Positions 8,297 to 17,526 are shown, counted from the first letter of the stretch. The stretch: DNA of 64,000 nucleotides from JANMAT01 sp031359995 (GCA_031359995.1 JANMAT010000112.1:49327-113326), one strand, 5' to 3'. Numbers and translations are program-made. The notes: generated from the sequence alone by a model not told the origin.

Positions 8297-9385
8297 TCAC
8301 GGCGCGACGAAGCCGAACGCGCCGGCGCGCTCCACGGCCAGCGACAGCGAACGGTCCCGGCTGTGGCAGAGGCCGTCGAGGTCGACCCCCACCGTGCTCT
8401 TCTGCCCCTTCAGGTACCGTGCGTACACGCCTTCGATGATGCAGACGGTCTTCCAGTGGTTGAACGCCGAGTAGAAGTCGATCTGCGACACGTCGGCACC
8501 GGTGCGTTCGGCGTAGCGGGCCAGCAGTTCGGCCCGCCGCGGGAAGCCCGGCGCCAGCACCGGCGCCTCGGGGCGGGCCGGGTCGGCGTCGCCGGGCTCG
8601 ATCCACCCGTTCAGCGCGTAGGCGAGGTCGGCCATCGGGTCGCCCAGCGTCGAGATCTCCCAGTCGACCACCGCAGCCACGTACCCCTCGGGCGTCGAGA
8701 TGCAGTTGTGCAGGCCGTAGTCGCCGTGCACGACCCGGGCGCGCCCCTGCTCTGGCACGCGGGCGAGCAGGAACTCGACCAGGGCGTCCACCTCGGGACG
8801 CTCGGCCGTCTTCGAGGCGTTCCACGACGCGTACCAGCGGTTGAGCTGGCGGGTCACGTACGCCTCGGGCTTGCCGAGGCGACCGAGGCCGACCTCGTCG
8901 GGGTCGATGGCGTGCAGGTCGGTGAGCACGTCGATGAACGACACGCCGAGCGGGTGCCGGTTCGCTTCGGGCACCAGCTCCTCGACGTCGCTGCGCAGGT
9001 ACAGCGAGCGGCCGCGCACCTGACCCATCGCGTAGAACGGCGCGCCGGTGACATCGACATCGGTGCAGTGGGCCAGTGGCTCGGGCACCGGCACCGCGGT
9101 CGACCACAGCGCCTCGATGATCCGGTACTCGCGCCCCATGTCGTGGGCGCTGGGCAGCAGCTCGCCGAGGGGCGGGCGGCGCAGCACGAACGCGCGACCG
9201 TTGGCGTCGATCACGCGGTAGGTGAAGTTCGAGTGGCCGCCGGGGAGTCGCTCCCACGTGAGCGGCGCGGCCAGCCAGTCGATGCGCTCGGCCAGCCACG
9301 ACGTGACCCGGTCGACCTCGATGCCGGGGGGATCGTCGACCGCGATCGCATGGTTGGGCAGCTCGTCGCGTGCGTCGTCGGTCAT
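8297..9385 (-). CDS. APH-type phosphotransferase (ACAD10/11-like)
   Basis: A 362-residue kinase-fold protein. It has the N-terminal GGHSNFTYRV glycine loop, the catalytic loop VVHGDYGLHNC (HGDxxxxN) and the metal-binding VVDWEISTLGDP. This subgroup resembles the kinase domain of mammalian ACAD10/ACAD11 and is common beside acyl-CoA dehydrogenases in actinobacteria, where it is thought to phosphorylate hydroxyacyl substrates for beta-oxidation. Start ATG 9385 is preferred because a GGGGGG ribosome-like run precedes it; ATG 9400 is the alternative. The LLM oxidoreductase follows in the same operon. Confidence 0.85.
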   Translation of the reverse strand: MTDDARDELPNHAIAVDDPPGIEVDRVTSWLAERIDWLAAPLTWERLPGGHSNFTYRVIDANGRAFVLRRPPLGELLPSAHDMGREYRIIEALWSTAVPVPEPLAHCTDVDVTGAPFYAMGQVRGRSLYLRSDVEELVPEANRHPLGVSFIDVLTDLHAIDPDEVGLGRLGKPEAYVTRQLNRWYASWNASKTAERPEVDALVEFLLARVPEQGRARVVHGDYGLHNCISTPEGYVAAVVDWEISTLGDPMADLAYALNGWIEPGDADPARPEAPVLAPGFPRRAELLARYAERTGADVSQIDFYSAFNHWKTVCIIEGVYARYLKGQKSTVGVDLDGLCHSRDRSLSLAVERAGAFGFVAP

Positions 9386-9454
9386 GGGCCCCCCAGGCAT
9401 GGAACTACGGGCCGAAGCTAGCGCCGAGTCGGTGGCGGGCCCAACGGCACCGAC

Positions 9455-10444
9455 TCAGCCGCTGATCTCGTCGACCAGGCCCCAGGCCAACGCCGTGCCC
9501 GCGTCGATGGGCGTGGCAGTGAGGGCGAGGAGCGCCGTGCGGTGCCGGCCGATGCGGCGGGGCAGGCTGACGGTGCCGCCCGCGCCGGGCACGAGGCCGA
9601 GGCCGAGCTCGGGCAGGCCGACACGAGCATCGGGGCGGGCGATCACGCGCGACGCGAACGCGCTCAGCTCGATCCCGGCGCCCAGGCATGCTCCGTGCAG
9701 ACGGACCTCGGTACGGTCGGCCAGCGCCGCCATCAACCGGGCCGGGCTGCGGGTGAGGCGCAGCCCGTGGGCCGTGACCGGATCGGGAAACGAGCCGAAC
9801 GTGTCGAGGTCGCCACCGCTGCAGAACGACGGCCCGTTGCCCCGCACCACCACCCGCGCCACGGTCGGGTCGGCGCGGGCCACGGTCAACGCGTCGGCCA
9901 GGCCATCGCGCAGGCGGGCGTCGAGGGCGTTGTGCACGTGCGGTCGGTTCAGGATCACGTGGAGGTCGTCGCCGTGGCGTTCACTCACCACCGCGTCCTC
10001 GGCCGGCTCGGCGCGGGCGCGCACCGGCCGCCCCGCACGCCACGCGGCGAACTCGGGACCACCCTGCAGCATCGAGTACGTGGTCGACTCGGCCACCAAC
10101 CCTTCGGCGATCGTTCGGGTGGACCCGCCCCGCAGCAGCAGAACGAGCGCCGCCGCCGCGAGCGGCGTGCGGGCGACCTGGGCCACCATCGCGTCGAGCT
10201 CGTCGTCATCGGCCACCACCGCGTCGACCACGTCGGCCAGCGCGTCGGCGTCGCCCGCCTCGGCCACCAGCACGCACGGTGTCGCCCTCGTCGCCGTGAC
10301 GACCCGGGCGACGGCCGACGCGTCGGCACCGCCGGCGTGGACCACCACGAGCGCGGCACCGCTGACGGCGCTCAGGTCGTCGTCGAGGCGGCCCACCCCG
10401 GCGGCGTCGTCGAGATCGGTCAGCGTGAGGTGGACGGTCACCAT
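9455..10444 (-). CDS. enoyl-CoA hydratase/isomerase with unusual N-terminal half
   Basis: A 329-residue protein. Residues from about 150 to the end form a crotonase core, with LNRPHVHNALDARL, the oxyanion segment SFCSGGDLDTFGSF, the CLGAGIELSAFA helix and LGLVPGAGGT. The core stops right after ALAWGLVDEISG and lacks the usual C-terminal helices. The first 140 residues contain a run (ALVLLLRGGSTRTIAEGLVAE, ending near a GPEFAAW motif) that resembles those missing C-terminal helices. The protein therefore looks permuted or built from a decayed duplicate plus a core. ATG 10444 has GAGGAG upstream. It is divergent, 39 bp apart, from a similarly rearranged CoA-transferase. Confidence 0.75.
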   Translation of the reverse strand: MVTVHLTLTDLDDAAGVGRLDDDLSAVSGAALVVVHAGGADASAVARVVTATRATPCVLVAEAGDADALADVVDAVVADDDELDAMVAQVARTPLAAAALVLLLRGGSTRTIAEGLVAESTTYSMLQGGPEFAAWRAGRPVRARAEPAEDAVVSERHGDDLHVILNRPHVHNALDARLRDGLADALTVARADPTVARVVVRGNGPSFCSGGDLDTFGSFPDPVTAHGLRLTRSPARLMAALADRTEVRLHGACLGAGIELSAFASRVIARPDARVGLPELGLGLVPGAGGTVSLPRRIGRHRTALLALTATPIDAGTALAWGLVDEISG

Positions 10445-10466
10445 GGGCTCCTCGTTCGGGCAGCCG

Positions 10467-10472
10467 TAGGCT
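10467..10472 (+). promoter_or_regulatory. -10 box of CoA-transferase gene
   Basis: TAGGCT lies 11 nt before the ATG at 10484, giving a predicted leader of only a few nucleotides. It matches the TAnnnT pattern repeated at many starts in this window. Confidence 0.45.
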
Positions 10473-10483
10473 ACGGCGCTTCC

Positions 10484-11749
10484 ATGTCGCTGACCGAACC
10501 TCCTCTCGACCTGACCCGTCGGCTCCTCCACGGGCCCGGGGCGAGCGGCGTGTGCGACACCGACGACGCCTGGGCGGCGAGCGGGGCCATGGCGCTCACC
10601 GGCCGGCCCGACGGTCCACCCCTCGGTGCCCCCGCCGGTCTGGTCGACGGGCTCACCCGGCTGGCCGGTCGTCTCGCCGCGCTCACCGCGGTCGTCGGGC
10701 GACGCGTGGCCGTCGACGGGCCGGCGCTGCTGGGGGAACGGGCCGCACTGGCCGGGCTCACCCGACGGGCCACGACGAGCGCCGGTGGCGCCACCCGCCT
10801 CGTGCGCGCCGGCGACGGCTGGCTGGCGGTGGCCTTGCCGCGCGCCGACGACATCGCCCTCCTGCCGGCGTGGCTCGGCACGGACCCGGTCGACCCCGAC
10901 GATCCGTGGCCGGCGGTCACCGCCGCGATCACCCCGCGTGCCGTGCGCGACCTGGTGGCCGACGGCGCGCTGCTCGGCCTGGCCGTGGCCGGCGTGGGCG
11001 AGCGGGCCGACGACGGGCTGGCGCGGGCCACGCCGCGCCCCGGCGCGTGCGGGCCGGTGACCGCGCTGGCCGACGTGGTCGTCATCGACCTGTCGTCGTT
11101 GTGGGCCGGCCCGCTGTGCACCCAGCTGCTCGCCGCCGCCGGCGCCACGGTGATCAAGGTGGAGAGCGTGCAACGGCCCGACGGCGCCCGCCACGGCACC
11201 GCCGCGTTCTTCGACCTGCTGCACGCGGGCAAGCACTCGGTGCTCGTCGATCTGCACGACGACGGCGACCGGGCCGCGCTGCGCGCCCTGCTGCAACGGG
11301 CCGACGTGGTGGTCGAGGCGTCGAGGCCGCGGGCGTTGGCCCACCTCGGTTTGAGCGTGGCCCAGGTGGCGCCCGCGGGCGGGCCGCGCGTGTGGTGTCG
11401 GCTCACCGGCCACGGTGGCGCGGCAGCCGAGCGGGTCGGGTTCGGCGACGACGCCGCGGTGGCCGGCGGCCTGGTGGCATGGGAGGACGGCGAGCCCCGC
11501 TTCGTGGCCGACGCCGCTGCCGATGCCGCGACCGGTCTCACCGCCGCGGTCGCCATCGTCGATCGCCTCGTGACCGGCGGCCGCTGGACCGTCGACGTCG
11601 CCCTCGCCCGCACCGCGGCGGCGTTCGCCGTCAGACCGGCGACGGCCGACGGGTTGGTGGCGGCGGCGCCACGCGCCCGCACCCTGACGGGCGTGGCCCG
11701 CCCGCTCGGCATCGACAGCGACGAGGTCCTGCGGCGGTACGCCAGGTGA
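10484..11749 (+). CDS. CaiB/BaiF (family III) CoA-transferase, rearranged
   Basis: A 421-residue protein. The canonical start of a family III CoA-transferase (ADVVVIDLSSLWAGPLCTQL, then GATVIKVE and FFDLLHAGKHSVLVDL) appears only at about residue 196. Before it, residues 28-50 read WAASGAMALTGRPDGPPLG, which resembles the middle of normal CaiB proteins. After the Rossmann-like part comes another middle-like segment (GFGDDAAVAGGLVAWEDGEP). The N-terminal 190 residues thus look like a decayed or permuted copy. The catalytic Asp of formyl-CoA transferases probably corresponds to one of the DD in FGDDAA. Its stop overlaps the next start (GTGA), so it is in an operon with the amidohydrolase. Confidence 0.75.
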   Translation: MSLTEPPLDLTRRLLHGPGASGVCDTDDAWAASGAMALTGRPDGPPLGAPAGLVDGLTRLAGRLAALTAVVGRRVAVDGPALLGERAALAGLTRRATTSAGGATRLVRAGDGWLAVALPRADDIALLPAWLGTDPVDPDDPWPAVTAAITPRAVRDLVADGALLGLAVAGVGERADDGLARATPRPGACGPVTALADVVVIDLSSLWAGPLCTQLLAAAGATVIKVESVQRPDGARHGTAAFFDLLHAGKHSVLVDLHDDGDRAALRALLQRADVVVEASRPRALAHLGLSVAQVAPAGGPRVWCRLTGHGGAAAERVGFGDDAAVAGGLVAWEDGEPRFVADAAADAATGLTAAVAIVDRLVTGGRWTVDVALARTAAAFAVRPATADGLVAAAPRARTLTGVARPLGIDSDEVLRRYAR

Positions 11750-13152
11750 CGGCTCGATTGGTGCTGCGCGACGTCGAGGTCGAGGGCCGACGCACCACCG
11801 TGGTGATCGACGGCGGCCGCGTCGTGGCCATCGATGGATGCGGCGGGATTCGGCCAGGCGACACGGTGATCGACGGCGCCGGGGGCGCTCTGCTGCCCGG
11901 TCTGCACGACCACCACCTGCACCTGCTGGCCATGGCCGCGGCGCGCGCCTCGGTGGTCGTGGGGCCAGCCGTGATCCACGATCTCGACGGGCTGCGGGCT
12001 GCCCTGGCGGGGGCCGACGCGACCCTGCCGACCGGCGCGTGGGTGCGGGCGGTGGGCTATCACGAGTCGGTGGCCGGCGAGCTCGACCGCGACCGGCTCG
12101 ATGCCCTGCTCCCCCACCGCCCCGTGCGCGTGCAGCACCGCAGCGGCGCCTGCTGGATCGTGAACGGCGAGGCGGCGAACCGGCTCGGGTTGGACGCCGC
12201 CACCGAGCCGGGCGTGGAGCGTGACGCCACGGGCCGGGCGACCGGTCGCATCTACGGCGCCGACGACTGGCTCGGCGACCGCGTTCCCCGCGCTGCTCCC
12301 GACGTGGCCGCAGTGCTCGCCCGGCTGGCCACGTTCGGCATCACCGCGGTCACCGACGCCACTCCCACCGAACGGGCCGACGAGCTGGCCGTGCTGGCTC
12401 GTGCCATCGGCGGCGCCGACGCGCCGGTGGCCGTCACCGTCACCGGCGGACCGGGCCTGCCCGACGACGCCTCGCCGCAGCTGCGGCGCGGGCCCGTGAA
12501 GCTGGTGATGGCCGACCACGCCCTGCCCGGCTGGGACGAGGTCGTCGCCGGGTTCCAGGTGGCGCGGCGCGGTGAACGGGCCGTCGCCGTCCACTGCGTG
12601 ACCCGGGCCGGTCTGCTGCTGGCCCTGGCCGTCTGGGAGGAGGTGGGCGCGCGGCCGGGCGACCGCATCGAGCACGGTGCGGTGATCCCCGTGGAGACGG
12701 TGCCCCGGCTCGCCGAGCTGGGCCTCACGGTCGTGACGCAGCCCCACTTCGTCCGCGAGCGCGGCGACGCCTACCGGCGCGACGTCGACCCCGACGACCG
12801 GCCTGACCTGTGGCGCTGTGGCACCCTGCTGGCCGCCGGCGTGCCCGTCGGCGGTTCGAGCGATGCGCCGTTCGGTCACGACGACCCGTGGGCGGCGATG
12901 GCCGCGGCCGTCGACCGCCGCACCAGCGACGGCCCGCCCCTCGGCCCCGATGAGGCGATCGCGTCCGCCGCCGCGCTGGCGTTGTACCTGGCGCCCATCG
13001 CCCATCCCGGCGGTCCGGCCCGCCGCCTCACGGTCGGTGCCGCGGCGGACTGCTGCGTCCTGGACCGACCGCTCGCCGCCGCACTGGCCGATCCGGCCGG
13101 GGTCACGGTGGTCGCCACCACCGTCGGTGGACGCCTCACGCACTACCGCTGA
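11746..13152 (+). CDS. amidohydrolase family 3 (YtcJ-like) metal-dependent hydrolase
   Basis: A 468-residue protein with the composite beta-sandwich plus TIM barrel of amidohydrolases. Visible metal-site features are the LLPGLHDHHLHL HxH motif near residues 45-55, AVHCVTR and RIEHGAV in the barrel, and SSDAPFGHDDPW near residue 370. Family 3 members hydrolyse amide or ester-like C-N/C-O bonds in varied substrates. The GTG start overlaps the CoA-transferase stop, which makes co-translation likely. The substrate is unknown; the neighbours suggest an acyl amide or lactone-like compound, as inference. Confidence 0.82.
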   Translation: MTARLVLRDVEVEGRRTTVVIDGGRVVAIDGCGGIRPGDTVIDGAGGALLPGLHDHHLHLLAMAAARASVVVGPAVIHDLDGLRAALAGADATLPTGAWVRAVGYHESVAGELDRDRLDALLPHRPVRVQHRSGACWIVNGEAANRLGLDAATEPGVERDATGRATGRIYGADDWLGDRVPRAAPDVAAVLARLATFGITAVTDATPTERADELAVLARAIGGADAPVAVTVTGGPGLPDDASPQLRRGPVKLVMADHALPGWDEVVAGFQVARRGERAVAVHCVTRAGLLLALAVWEEVGARPGDRIEHGAVIPVETVPRLAELGLTVVTQPHFVRERGDAYRRDVDPDDRPDLWRCGTLLAAGVPVGGSSDAPFGHDDPWAAMAAAVDRRTSDGPPLGPDEAIASAAALALYLAPIAHPGGPARRLTVGAAADCCVLDRPLAAALADPAGVTVVATTVGGRLTHYR

Positions 13153-13232
13153 ACGGCCCATTCGCGGCGGGGCCACCCGCCGGACTAGACATGGTGGAGA
13201 CATCCGTCACCCTGACGTCCGAGGTATGGCCC

Positions 13233-13535
13233 ATGCAGCTCAAGTCCGGTCTCCGTCTCCAGAGCGTCACCTGTGACACGCAGGTGATCGTGGTGCGCGG
13301 CAGTGGAGATGTCGATCTCCGCTGCGGCGGTCAGCCGCTGGTGCCCGCGGGCGGCGCCGTCGACAAGGTGGCCCCTGCCGCCGGGTTCGACAGCGGCACG
13401 CTCATGGGCAAGCGCTACGGCGACGAGGACTCGGGTCTCGAGATCCTCTGCACCAAGCCGGGCGCCGGGTCGTTGGCCGTCGGCGATGTCGCGCTGCCCG
13501 AAAAGGGCGCCAAGGCCCTGCCCTCCTCCGACTGA
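13233..13535 (+). CDS. small conserved Cys-containing protein
   Basis: A 100-residue protein starting MQLKSGLRLQSVTCDTQVIVVR, with three cysteines (VTCDT, LRCGG, ILCTKPG) in a short beta-rich fold. I recall similar small proteins beside AMP-dependent ligases in actinobacteria but know no assigned function. ATG 13233 is chosen because GAGG lies 8 nt upstream and the conserved-looking part starts there; ATG 13191 is an alternative. The gene ends 15 nt before the acyl-CoA ligase, so the two are probably co-transcribed. Confidence 0.6.
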   Translation: MQLKSGLRLQSVTCDTQVIVVRGSGDVDLRCGGQPLVPAGGAVDKVAPAAGFDSGTLMGKRYGDEDSGLEILCTKPGAGSLAVGDVALPEKGAKALPSSD

Positions 13536-13550
13536 CCTGAAGGCGCCGCC

Positions 13551-15056
13551 ATGAACCTGATGATGCTGTTGGAGATGGCGGCCCAGACCGCTCCCGATCG
13601 GCTCGCCATCGGCACCCTGGCCGACGGTCTCACCTACGGCCGGCTCTACGAGCTCGCCGGTGGGGCGGCCGCCGGTCTGCGCGAGCGGGCCGTCGACCGC
13701 GTCCTCTACACCGACGTGTCATCGCCGGCGCTGCCGGTGGCGCTGTTCGCCGCATCGTGGGCGGGCAAGCCGTTCGCTCCGGTGAGCTACCGCCTGGCCG
13801 ACGACCGCCTGCGCGGCCTCGTGGCCCGCCAGGCCCCGGCCATCGTGCTCCACAGGGCCGGAGGCGACGACCGCACCGATGGCATCGAGGGCATCGAGCA
13901 CCAGGCCACCGCCGATTTCGTGGCCGAAGCCGGCCACGCCGGGGTGCCCGAAGGCGACTGGTCCTATGACGGCGACGACATCGCCGTGCTCCTGCACACG
14001 TCGGGCACGTCCGGTGACCCGAAGGTGGCCGTGCTGCGCCAGCGCCACCTCGTGTCGTACGTGTTCGGCTCGGTCGAGTTCCTGGGTGCCGGCGAAGACG
14101 AAGCCACGCTGGTGTCCGTGCCGCCCTACCACATCGCCGGCATGGCGGCGATCCTGACCGCCACCTACGGTGGGCGCCGCCTGGTGCAGCTCCCCGACTT
14201 CGAGCCGCACGAGTGGGTGCGCATGGCCCGCGAGGAGCACATCACCCACGCCATGGTCGTGCCCACCATGCTGGCCCGCATCCTCGAGGTGCTGGCCGAG
14301 GACGGCCAGGGTCTGCCCGACCTGCGCCACCTCGCCTACGGCGGTGGTCGCATGCCCATCCCGGTGATCGAGCAGGCGCTGGCGCTCATGCCCAGCGTCA
14401 ACTTCGTGAACGCCTACGGCCTCACCGAGACGAGCTCGTCCATCACCGTGCTCGGCCCCGACGACCATCGCGCCGCGTTGGGCAGCGACGACCCGATCAT
14501 GCGCGGTCGGCTCGGCTCGGTCGGCCAGGCGCTGCCCACCGTCGAGCTGTCGATCCGCGATCCGTTGGGCGTGCCGGTCCCGATCGGCCAGCGCGGCGAG
14601 GTCTGGGTGCGCGGCGAGCAGGTCTCGGGCGAGTACGGCGGCAAGTCCACCGTCGATGGCGAAGGCTGGTTCCCCACCAAGGACGCCGGGCGCCTCGACG
14701 AGGACGGCTACCTGTACCTCGAGGGCCGCATCGACGACGTCATCATCCGCGGCGGCGAGAACCTGTCGCCCGGCGAGATCGAGGACGTGCTGTTGCAGCA
14801 CGGCAGCATCCGGGACGCCGTGGTGCTGGGCGTGCCCGACACCGAGTGGGGCGAGGTCGTCGCCGCCGTCGTGGTGCCGGTCGCCGGCGCCACGATCGAC
14901 GCCGACGAGGTCCGGGCGTGGGTCACCAAGTACCTGCGTTCATCACGGGCACCGGCCATCGTGGACGTGCGCGACGAGCTGCCCTACACCGACACCGGCA
15001 AGGTGCTGCGCCGCATCCTCAAGCCCGAGCTGATCGAGCGCTACACGAAGTCCTGA
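13551..15056 (+). CDS. acyl-CoA ligase (AMP-binding)
   Basis: A 501-residue ANL-superfamily enzyme that would adenylate a carboxylic acid and transfer it to CoA. The P-loop-like motif LLHTSGTSGDPK is at about residues 146-157, followed by NAYGLTETSSS, the hinge GRIDDVIIRGGENLSPGEIE, and the catalytic-lysine tail YTDTGKVLRRILK. The P-loop ends DPKVA rather than PKGV, a mild deviation. It forms an operon with the small Cys protein upstream and converges on an enoyl-CoA hydratase. The acid it activates cannot be told. Confidence 0.85.
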   Translation: MNLMMLLEMAAQTAPDRLAIGTLADGLTYGRLYELAGGAAAGLRERAVDRVLYTDVSSPALPVALFAASWAGKPFAPVSYRLADDRLRGLVARQAPAIVLHRAGGDDRTDGIEGIEHQATADFVAEAGHAGVPEGDWSYDGDDIAVLLHTSGTSGDPKVAVLRQRHLVSYVFGSVEFLGAGEDEATLVSVPPYHIAGMAAILTATYGGRRLVQLPDFEPHEWVRMAREEHITHAMVVPTMLARILEVLAEDGQGLPDLRHLAYGGGRMPIPVIEQALALMPSVNFVNAYGLTETSSSITVLGPDDHRAALGSDDPIMRGRLGSVGQALPTVELSIRDPLGVPVPIGQRGEVWVRGEQVSGEYGGKSTVDGEGWFPTKDAGRLDEDGYLYLEGRIDDVIIRGGENLSPGEIEDVLLQHGSIRDAVVLGVPDTEWGEVVAAVVVPVAGATIDADEVRAWVTKYLRSSRAPAIVDVRDELPYTDTGKVLRRILKPELIERYTKS

Positions 15057-15067
15057 GCCGTTCCTGC

Positions 15068-15865
15068 TCAGCCGAGATCGTCGAAGTCGCCGTGGCGGCC
15101 GTGGCCGGCGGCGAAGCGCGCGGCACCAGCGCGGGTCTCGTCGCTGGCGATGACCTCCAGGCCCAGTCGCACCTCGGTGCGCATGGCGGCCACGTAGCCG
15201 AGGTCCCACTGCTGGTACGCCGACAGCCGGTCGTTGCGCAGGCAGCGCTGCGGGAAGCGGGTCAGCTCGTGGGCCAACGTGACGGCGTCGGCCAGGGCGC
15301 GGCCGGGCTCGGTCAGCCGGTTGGCCAGACCCATGCGAAGCGCTTCCTCACCACCGACCTCGCGCCCGGTCAGGATCAGGTCCATGGCGTTCGAGTGGCC
15401 GATGAGCCGGGGCAGCCGCACCGTGCCGCCGTCGATGAGCGGCACGCCCCATCGACGGCAGAACACGCCGAAGATGGCGTCGCTGGCGGCCACCCGCAGA
15501 TCGCACCACGCCGCGAGCTCCAGCCCACCGGCCACGGCGTAGCCTTCGACGGCGGCGATCACCGGCTTGCCCAGCACGAGACGGGTGGGGCCCATGGGGC
15601 CGAGGCTGGTGGCGAAGAGCTCGGCGTCGTCGTCGCCGACGTGGTTGCCCCGACGGGTCGCCACCGCCTTCAGGTCGGCGCCGGCGCAGAACGTGCCGTG
15701 GGCACCGGTGAGCACGGCCACCGCCGAGTCGGGGTCGGCGTCGAAGGCCACGAACGCGTCGTACAACAGCTCGGCGGTGGGCCGGTCGACGGCGTTGCGC
15801 GCCTCGGGACGGTCGATGGTCACGATGGTGACCGGGCCGTCCTGCTCCACCTGCACAGTGCTCAT
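15068..15865 (-). CDS. enoyl-CoA hydratase/isomerase
   Basis: A 265-residue crotonase of normal length, unlike the rearranged one at 9.5 kb. It shows IDRPEARNAVDRPT near the N-terminus, the CoA/oxyanion segment GTFCAGADLKA near residue 60, GYAVAGGLELAAWCDLRVA, and the C-terminal helices ending in RFAAGHGRHG. ATG 15865 has GGAGG at 6-nt spacing. It lies 41 bp downstream of the acyl-CoA synthetase on the same strand, so activation and hydration steps are probably co-expressed. Confidence 0.88.
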   Translation of the reverse strand: MSTVQVEQDGPVTIVTIDRPEARNAVDRPTAELLYDAFVAFDADPDSAVAVLTGAHGTFCAGADLKAVATRRGNHVGDDDAELFATSLGPMGPTRLVLGKPVIAAVEGYAVAGGLELAAWCDLRVAASDAIFGVFCRRWGVPLIDGGTVRLPRLIGHSNAMDLILTGREVGGEEALRMGLANRLTEPGRALADAVTLAHELTRFPQRCLRNDRLSAYQQWDLGYVAAMRTEVRLGLEVIASDETRAGAARFAAGHGRHGDFDDLG

Positions 15866-15906
15866 GGTGACCTCCAGATGCTCAGTCGTTCGGGCTCGGT
15901 CGGCGC

Positions 15907-17520
15907 TCAGTCGGCGATGCGCGCCGTCGCCTCGGCCTTCAGTCGCTTGTAGTCGAGCTTGCCGTTGGCGGCGCGACCCACCGCGACGGCGAAGATGCGC
16001 TTCGGTGCCTTGTAGTGGGCGAGACGGGCCTTCACGTGGGCGATCAGGGTGGCCTCGTCGATGCTGTGGCCGATGTGGGCCTCCACCAGTGCGGTGATGG
16101 CCTCGCCGAAGCGGTCGTCGGGCACACCGACCACGGCGGCGTCGGCCACCGAGGGGTGCAGCTTCAGCGCCTCTTCCACCTCTTCGGGGTACACCTTCTC
16201 GCCACCGGTGTTGATGCACTGGCTGCCCCGGCCGAGCAGGCGCACCGCGCCGTCGGCGTCGATCTCGGCCCAGTCGCCAGGGATGGAGTAGCGGCTGCCG
16301 TCGATCATCACGAAGGTGGCCGCCGACTTCTCGGGGTCCTTGTAGTAGCCCAGCGGCACGCGGCCGCGAATGGCGACCAGGCCCCGCTCCCCCGATCCGG
16401 GCACCACGTCGCGCCGGTCGTCGGTGACCACACGGGTCTTGGGCGACAGCTTGAACGCCGCGGTGGCGGCGGTGGCCACGGTCTCGGCGGTGGTGGTCGA
16501 GGTGGCCATGCCCATCGCCTCCGACGAGCCGAGGCTGTCGAGCAGGATGAGGCGGTCGTTGTGGCGGAGCAGACCCTGCTTCGTCTCGGCCGCCCAGATC
16601 ACGCCGGACGAGATGATGAGGCGCAGGCTGGAGATGTCCCACCGGTCGGGCGCGGCGTCGAGCGCCCGCAGGATCGGCTTGGCGAACGCGTCACCCACGA
16701 TCGACATCGAGTTCACCCGCTCGCGCGGCACGGTGTCGAGCAGCTCGACCGGATCGAAGTGGCGCCCCTGCAGGGTGACCACCGACCCACCCAGCATCAG
16801 GCAGTTGAGCGCGTTGAAGGCACCGGTGCCGTGCATGAGGGGCGCCGCGGGGATGTTCACCGGACCAGGCCTCGGCACGCGCACGCCCAGCGCGGCCAGG
16901 TCGGGCTCGTCGGGCAGTGGGCGCTTGGCGTTGGCCTCCATCATCATGATGACGTCGTCCTGTCGCCACATGACGCCCTTGGGCATGCCGGTGGTGCCAC
17001 CGGTGTACAGGATGAAGAGATCGTCGCCGCTGCGGCCCCCCGACGACGGGACCCGCCGCGCGCCCGACGCCGCCGCCACCTCGTAAGGCCGGGCCCAGGA
17101 CGGGCACGGCTCGCTGCCGTCGTCGACCCACCACCAGCTGCGAACCGACGGCACGCGCGAGCGCAGCGGCTCGATGCGCTCGGTGAACGCGCCGTGGAAG
17201 ATCACCGCCACGGCGTCGGCGTTGTCCCACAGGTACACGAGCTCGTCGGCCGTGTAGCGGTAGTTGGTGTTCACGGGCACCAACGACGCTTTGAACAGGC
17301 CGTACATCGACTCGAGGTACTCGGGGCAGTTGTAGAGGTAGTGGGCCACCTTGTCCTGGCGCACGGCACCGTCGGCGAGCAGGGCGGCAGCCACCCCGTC
17401 GGCCCGCCGGTCGAACTCGGCCCATGTGAATCGGCGGTCGCCCTGCACCTGGGCCTGGGCCTCGGGGAACCGGGCCGCCATGTCCTCCCAGATGTCGGCG
17501 AAGTTCCACCCGTTGTTCAT
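15907..17520 (-). CDS. fatty-acyl-CoA synthetase (AMP-binding, FadD-like)
   Basis: A 537-residue ANL enzyme with the AMP motif LYTGGTTGMPKG at residues 171-182, LDSLGSSEAMGMA as the adenine-binding region, INTGGEKVYPEEVEEAL as the A8 hinge, and a C-terminal catalytic Lys in AANGKLDYKRLK. The SSEAMG form with GGE/KVYPEEVE is typical of actinobacterial FadD proteins for steroid or branched side chains. The frame is open to 17577, but ATG 17520 is chosen because a TACGGT box lies 6 nt upstream, as at other leaderless genes here. Confidence 0.85.
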   Translation of the reverse strand: MNNGWNFADIWEDMAARFPEAQAQVQGDRRFTWAEFDRRADGVAAALLADGAVRQDKVAHYLYNCPEYLESMYGLFKASLVPVNTNYRYTADELVYLWDNADAVAVIFHGAFTERIEPLRSRVPSVRSWWWVDDGSEPCPSWARPYEVAAASGARRVPSSGGRSGDDLFILYTGGTTGMPKGVMWRQDDVIMMMEANAKRPLPDEPDLAALGVRVPRPGPVNIPAAPLMHGTGAFNALNCLMLGGSVVTLQGRHFDPVELLDTVPRERVNSMSIVGDAFAKPILRALDAAPDRWDISSLRLIISSGVIWAAETKQGLLRHNDRLILLDSLGSSEAMGMATSTTTAETVATAATAAFKLSPKTRVVTDDRRDVVPGSGERGLVAIRGRVPLGYYKDPEKSAATFVMIDGSRYSIPGDWAEIDADGAVRLLGRGSQCINTGGEKVYPEEVEEALKLHPSVADAAVVGVPDDRFGEAITALVEAHIGHSIDEATLIAHVKARLAHYKAPKRIFAVAVGRAANGKLDYKRLKAEATARIAD

Positions 17521-17526
17521 GCCGTG

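Noticed and set aside
13153..13232. A start at ATG 13191 for the small Cys protein.
   Set aside because: The residues it would add look unrelated to the rest, and ATG 13233 has a better-placed GAGG site.
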